NCBI GenBank assembly: GCA_012523875.1
Contig: JAAYSW010000158.1
Location: 1-10,126, forward strand
DNA from: Clostridiales bacterium
GTDB taxonomy: Bacteria > Bacillota > Clostridia > Oscillospirales > Ruminococcaceae
Direction of reading: 5' to 3'
Length of the DNA: 10,126 bases
Within the stretch, counting starts at the first letter, position 1, and every line of letters starts with the position of its first letter. Made by a program: the position numbers and the translations under genes. The notes under the pieces are model-generated. The model did no database searches. It worked only from the letters and a program-made list of their open reading frames with translations, and had not been told where the DNA came from. This document shows positions 6,936-10,126 of this stretch, in pieces.

Positions 6936-6980
6936 TAATCTCCAACTGTAGCTAATTCTACAATTGGAGATTATTTTTTA
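6936..6980 (+). terminator. Intrinsic terminator of the ablAB operon
   Basis: TAATCTCCAACTGTAG (6936-6951) pairs with CTACAATTGGAGATTA (6958-6973) over 16 positions with one mismatch and a 6-nt loop. On the plus strand TTTTTT follows at 6974-6979, 47 nt after the ablB stop. It is convergent with the trhP-like gene ending at 7012, so the same hairpin may also stop that transcript, though no U-run follows on that side. Confidence 0.8.
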
Positions 6981-7011
6981 CTCTCTACTCTCTTGAGTAT
7001 TTTTTATTAAA

Positions 7012-8241
7012 TTATTTCTCTTTTTTCATCCTTATTATTGAATTCGCTGGGAATTCAATATCACAAGGGATAATAAGTTTCATCATCGCATGATTGGCTT
7101 TTTCAATTACCTCTCCTCTATCATTATACATAACTGATATCCTCAACTCCACTGGTTCTTTTTGGGGTGATATAATCTCTACTATATCACCTGAGAAAAA
7201 TCTGTTTCTTTGTGTTGCATATATACTACCATCTGCACAATAATCAATAATCCCAACAACATCATATTCTCTTATATAACCACCTGTTTCGTAGTATTGA
7301 CAATCCCGTGCATCACCAAAGAAAAACCCTGTGCAGTATTTACGGTGGCTAACCTTGAAAACCTCATCACGAATCCATTTTGGTAGCTCAAATGAATTAG
7401 GATTAATCCTATAATGGTCTACTGCCATTCTATATGCATTGGTTATAATTGATACATAATAAGCCGATTTTGCTCTGCCCTCAATTTTAAGGCTAGTAAC
7501 TCCTGCATCAACCAGTTTATCAATGTAATCAATCATACATAAATCTTTAGCATTTAAAATATACGTGCCCCTTTCATCCTCATAAATCGGATAAAATTCA
7601 TTCGGACGTTTTTCTTCGACAAGATTATAACTCCATCTACAAGGTTGTGCACACTCGCCCCTGTTTGCATCCCTATTAACCATATATTGAGATAATAAGC
7701 ATCTTCCTGAAAATGACACACACATAGAACCATGAACAAACACCTCAATATCAAGCCCATCCGGAACCATTGCTCTAATTTGTGTAATTTCCTCAAGGGA
7801 TAACTCTCTTGCTAAAACCACCCTTTTTGCACCCATATTATAAAGCTCATTAGCTGTTACATAATTCACCACACCTGTTTGTGTAGACATATGTATCTCC
7901 ATATCTGGTGCAAACTTCTTAACAAGCGATAAAACTCCTATATCAGCAACAATAACTGCATCCACTTTACAGTCAACAGCTTCTTCTATAAAAGCTTGAA
8001 ACCCTGATATTTCATCGTTTCTAGGTAGTGTATTACAGGTCAAATAAACCTTAACACCCTTTTTATGAGCAATCTCAACAGCAGATTTCAATTCATCATA
8101 GCTGAAATTAAGAGGTGATGCTCTCATACCAAATTCTTTTCTACCAAGATAAACTGCATCCGCACCATAATCAATTGCGGATATTAATCTCTCATAATCA
8201 CCCGCAGGTGATAAGACTTCTAACCTATTTATAATAGACAA
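7012..8241 (-). CDS. trhP: U32 family protein, TrhP-like tRNA uridine-34 hydroxylation factor
   Basis: The 409-residue protein belongs to peptidase family U32. Its signature is complete at residues 166-184 (EVFVHGSMCVSFSGRCLLS), followed by NRGECAQPCRW. Cys174, Cys181, Cys197 and Cys201 are candidate iron-sulfur ligands. The N-terminal part (RLEVLSPAGDYERLISAIDYGADAVYLG) is the usual start of a TIM-barrel-like domain. Members once called collagenases are now known, as E. coli TrhP (YegQ) and B. subtilis YrrN/YrrO, to promote 5-hydroxyuridine formation at tRNA position 34 with prephenate. The length is closest to YrrO. The start was set at TTG 8241 because AGGAGG at 8248-8253 lies 6 nt before it; the upstream in-frame ATG 8289 lies inside mltG and would add 16 odd basic residues. 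It follows mltG by 16 nt, as in the yrrL-yrrO region, but no trmR-type methyltransferase lies between. Another U32 paralogue role, such as RlhA-like, cannot be excluded. Confidence 0.88.
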   Translation of the reverse strand: MSIINRLEVLSPAGDYERLISAIDYGADAVYLGRKEFGMRASPLNFSYDELKSAVEIAHKKGVKVYLTCNTLPRNDEISGFQAFIEEAVDCKVDAVIVADIGVLSLVKKFAPDMEIHMSTQTGVVNYVTANELYNMGAKRVVLARELSLEEITQIRAMVPDGLDIEVFVHGSMCVSFSGRCLLSQYMVNRDANRGECAQPCRWSYNLVEEKRPNEFYPIYEDERGTYILNAKDLCMIDYIDKLVDAGVTSLKIEGRAKSAYYVSIITNAYRMAVDHYRINPNSFELPKWIRDEVFKVSHRKYCTGFFFGDARDCQYYETGGYIREYDVVGIIDYCADGSIYATQRNRFFSGDIVEIISPQKEPVELRISVMYNDRGEVIEKANHAMMKLIIPCDIEFPANSIIRMKKEK

Positions 8242-8247
8242 AGCATT

Positions 8248-8253
8248 CCTCCT
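8248..8253 (-). promoter_or_regulatory. Ribosome binding site that fixes the TTG start of the trhP-like gene
   Basis: A perfect AGGAGG on the minus strand lies 6 nt before TTG 8241 and 4 nt past the mltG stop codon (8260-8258). An ATG at 8246-8244 is out of frame and only 1 nt from the AGGAGG. TTG is therefore the only well-placed in-frame start. Confidence 0.8.
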
Positions 8254-8257
8254 ATTT

Positions 8258-9736
8258 TTATTCCTCCGCTGCAGCAGCTGCTTCAGCATACTGCTGATGA
8301 ACCATTGCTAAATTTGCTTCATGCTCTTCAAGGGTTGTCGCATAGTATGTTTCTTTTGTATTAATATTTGCACAGAAATAATAATATTGTGATGTAGCAG
8401 GATGGAGAACCGATTCAATAGCCTCTATCCCAGGATTACATATTGCTCCAGGTGTCAAACCTGCAACCTTATATGTGTCATAGGCTTGGATTGTTAAACT
8501 TGCTGATGATGTTTGTTCAATATTTTGCTTAATGATTTCATTTGCATACTTCGATGTTGGATCTGACTCTAAGAAAGCTTGGGTACGCCCTATCGCCTCT
8601 GGATTGTTTAGGCGGTTATAGAAAACTGATGCAACCATCTGCATTGATTCTTTTGAGGGTGCTTCTGCCTGTACTATTGATGCAAGAGTTATTAATTCAT
8701 CCAAGCTATAATTTGATTTCTTTATATCATCATAGTATGGACTAATTTTTACTTCAAAGTTATCATATATTTTTTCGCATATTCTCCTATATGCTATCTT
8801 GTCCTCCACACCTCTACCCTTATCCATACCTACATAAAAAGTATATGTATCTGGAAAAAAGTAACCTTCCATTTTATAAAACTTATTTGCATTATTGCCT
8901 ATTAACAATTCACTAAACTTATGCTTATCCTTATCAATAAACTCTCCTGAATTATAATTGAAAATAAAATTATCTATATCCGCAATAACATTTGCCTCTA
9001 AAAGTAATTGAGCAGCTTCATATAAATTTATTCCCTCTTTAAAAGTAATCGATATAGTATCATAGGCATCTTCTATAGGTGTACCAGTCAAACCCTCTAT
9101 TATACCATCATAACCCGCACTTGGCTTTACCGCATGGGTTCCAGCTTTATAAAGGGGACCAGCCTCTTTAAGCTTAGATACTGCCCTGAAAAGCGTTGGA
9201 GATTTTATTACTCCTTCATCATATAAAATTTGTGCAATATCATATGTTGTTGCTTCCTTAGGTATTACTATATCAATATCCTTATCGGATTTATTTATAC
9301 CCAAATAATCTTTACCTAAAGAAATTAATAACACTGATAAAACAACTGATGCACATAATATAAATGTTATTCTTATTAGTGCTAGGGCAAGTTTTGCACC
9401 TTTCCACTTCTTACGCACCCTACGCTTTGGTTTTCCTGCTATTTCCTTCTCAGTACCTATTTCATATTCGGAAAATTCATTATTAACATATTCTTCATCC
9501 ATTAAAACATATTCAGAATCTTCATCGAATTGAGGAATTCCTTCAACCCCATCAGCTTTATCTTCCGAATCTAATGAGCTGATTTCAAAATCTTCTGCAT
9601 TTATTTCATTTTCCTTGATTTCCCCATCAGAAATATCTTTTTCTTGCTCTAATCCTGATAATTTCTCTGATTGCTCTAGTATATCATCAATAAGGCTATC
9701 ATTATCCCTATTATCTCCCACACCCTTATTATCCAT
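8258..9736 (-). CDS. mltG: Endolytic murein transglycosylase MltG (YceG-like)
   Basis: This 492-residue membrane protein cleaves nascent peptidoglycan strands and so sets glycan chain length. Residues 1-100 are strongly acidic (runs of Glu and Asp) and lie in the cytoplasm. A basic KPKRRVRKKWKG stretch precedes one transmembrane helix at about 116-140. The extracellular YceG/MltG domain spans about 153-483. It contains EGYFFPDTYTF (residues 290-300), LASIVQAEAP with the expected catalytic Glu358, VFYNRL, LESDPTSKYA and GLTPGAICNPG, all family landmarks. The C-terminus is an Ala/Glu tail. ATG 9736 was chosen because GGAGG at 9743-9747 lies 6 nt upstream; an in-frame start at 9757 would lie before that site. 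The start overlaps the end of the folate gene by 8 nt (ATGGATAA), and the trhP-like gene follows by 16 nt, indicating an operon. Confidence 0.95.
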   Translation of the reverse strand: MDNKGVGDNRDNDSLIDDILEQSEKLSGLEQEKDISDGEIKENEINAEDFEISSLDSEDKADGVEGIPQFDEDSEYVLMDEEYVNNEFSEYEIGTEKEIAGKPKRRVRKKWKGAKLALALIRITFILCASVVLSVLLISLGKDYLGINKSDKDIDIVIPKEATTYDIAQILYDEGVIKSPTLFRAVSKLKEAGPLYKAGTHAVKPSAGYDGIIEGLTGTPIEDAYDTISITFKEGINLYEAAQLLLEANVIADIDNFIFNYNSGEFIDKDKHKFSELLIGNNANKFYKMEGYFFPDTYTFYVGMDKGRGVEDKIAYRRICEKIYDNFEVKISPYYDDIKKSNYSLDELITLASIVQAEAPSKESMQMVASVFYNRLNNPEAIGRTQAFLESDPTSKYANEIIKQNIEQTSSASLTIQAYDTYKVAGLTPGAICNPGIEAIESVLHPATSQYYYFCANINTKETYYATTLEEHEANLAMVHQQYAEAAAAAEE

Positions 9737-10126
9737 TATACACCTCCATAAAATCACTCTCTGTCATTATATAATCTATACTAATATCATGTTTCTCCTT
9801 GATTAATTTATCTATTAAGCAAACACTATAACATATGCCCAATGTCTTCATTACCTTATGTGTTGATAAAAACCTATCATAATAGCCACCACCATAGCCC
9901 AATCGGAAACCTTCCATATCATAAGCAAATGCTGGAACTATACATAGTGAGCTATCGAATATTCGGACTAACGTGTTAAAGTCTTCCTTTGGTTCTGCAA
10001 TACCATAAGAAGAAACCTCTAAATTATCCAACGAGTCTATGAAATAAAAACTTATTGTCCTGTCAATATTGCATCTTGGTAACGCAACAGGCTTACCAAT
10101 ACTCAAGGAATAATCTATAAGCTTTA
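9729..10126 (-). CDS. 5-formyltetrahydrofolate cyclo-ligase, C-terminal part (cut by the right edge)
   Basis: The frame is open to the window edge and ends at the TAA at 9731-9729; 131 residues are visible of a family usually near 180-190. The hallmark GFRLGYGGGYYDRFL is present after PAFAYDME, and the closing DYIMTESDF segment fits the family's D-x-x-x-TE end. The enzyme uses ATP to turn 5-formyltetrahydrofolate into 5,10-methenyltetrahydrofolate in the cytoplasm (B. subtilis YqgN, E. coli YgfA). A TTG at 10106 is in frame, but the chain continues upstream with KLIDYSLSIGKPVALPR, which matches the family, so the true start lies beyond the window. Its stop overlaps the mltG start by 8 nt, suggesting coupled translation. 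Confidence 0.9.
   Translation of the reverse strand, partial: KLIDYSLSIGKPVALPRCNIDRTISFYFIDSLDNLEVSSYGIAEPKEDFNTLVRIFDSSLCIVPAFAYDMEGFRLGYGGGYYDRFLSTHKVMKTLGICYSVCLIDKLIKEKHDISIDYIMTESDFMEVYNG

Noticed and set aside
6986..6999. Small hairpin TACTC/GAGTA followed by T residues
   Set aside because: A 5-bp stem is too weak to call next to the much stronger hairpin at 6936-6973.
7012..8241. Collagenase or protease function for the U32 protein
   Set aside because: The family label is historical; the cysteine pattern and mltG neighbourhood fit the tRNA-modification branch better.

Overview
The window is AT-rich DNA with strong AGGAGG-type ribosome binding sites, sigma-A-type promoters and short intergenic hairpins. 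Its gene families (YceG/MltG, U32 TrhP, KamA, and a GH9 cellulase with a type I dockerin) point to a low-GC, anaerobic, plant-polysaccharide-degrading Firmicute of the Clostridia, perhaps Lachnospirales. The species cannot be named from the sequence. No phage, IS element, CRISPR array, tRNA or rRNA was seen.

Layout, left to right. (a) 1-327, minus: the N-terminal part of a membrane-anchored Thr/Glu-rich protein that runs off the left edge. (b) 427-1590, minus: a four-helix membrane protein with a C-terminal zinc ribbon. It has its own promoter with two perfect hexamers (18-nt spacer) and a terminator hairpin. (c) 1839-4205, minus: a complete secreted modular cellulase (signal peptide, CBM4/9, Ig-like domain, GH9, type I dockerin), followed by a hairpin. 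(d) 4206-4719: a 514-nt divergent intergenic region with a perfect TTGACA-N17-TATAAT promoter facing right and a roughly 235-nt AT-rich leader. (e) 4720-6889, plus: a two-gene operon with an 8-nt overlap, lysine 2,3-aminomutase (ablA) and beta-lysine N-acetyltransferase (ablB), predicted to make the compatible solute N-epsilon-acetyl-beta-lysine. (f) 6890-7011: a convergent spacer with one large hairpin. (g) 7012-10126, minus: a housekeeping run of 5-formyltetrahydrofolate cyclo-ligase (cut by the right edge), mltG and a TrhP-like U32 protein, tightly spaced and probably co-transcribed.

How the genes work together. The ablAB pair is a self-contained osmoprotectant module: the mutase moves the alpha-amino group of lysine to the beta position and the acetyltransferase caps the side-chain amine. 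The cellulase is an exported enzyme whose dockerin implies a cohesin partner encoded elsewhere. The right-hand run joins folate salvage, peptidoglycan glycan-strand termination and tRNA wobble-uridine hydroxylation. The last two genes are also neighbours in Bacillus subtilis (yrrL and yrrN/yrrO).

Three start codons were reassigned from ribosome binding site position: ATG 1590 (not GTG 1599), TTG 8241 (not ATG 8289) and ATG 9736 (not an upstream in-frame start at 9757). I found no wholly unknown system. The best leads are the ablAB leader with its repeat and palindrome, the altered zinc-ligand spacing in the mutase, the zinc-ribbon membrane protein, and the dockerin that needs a partner.
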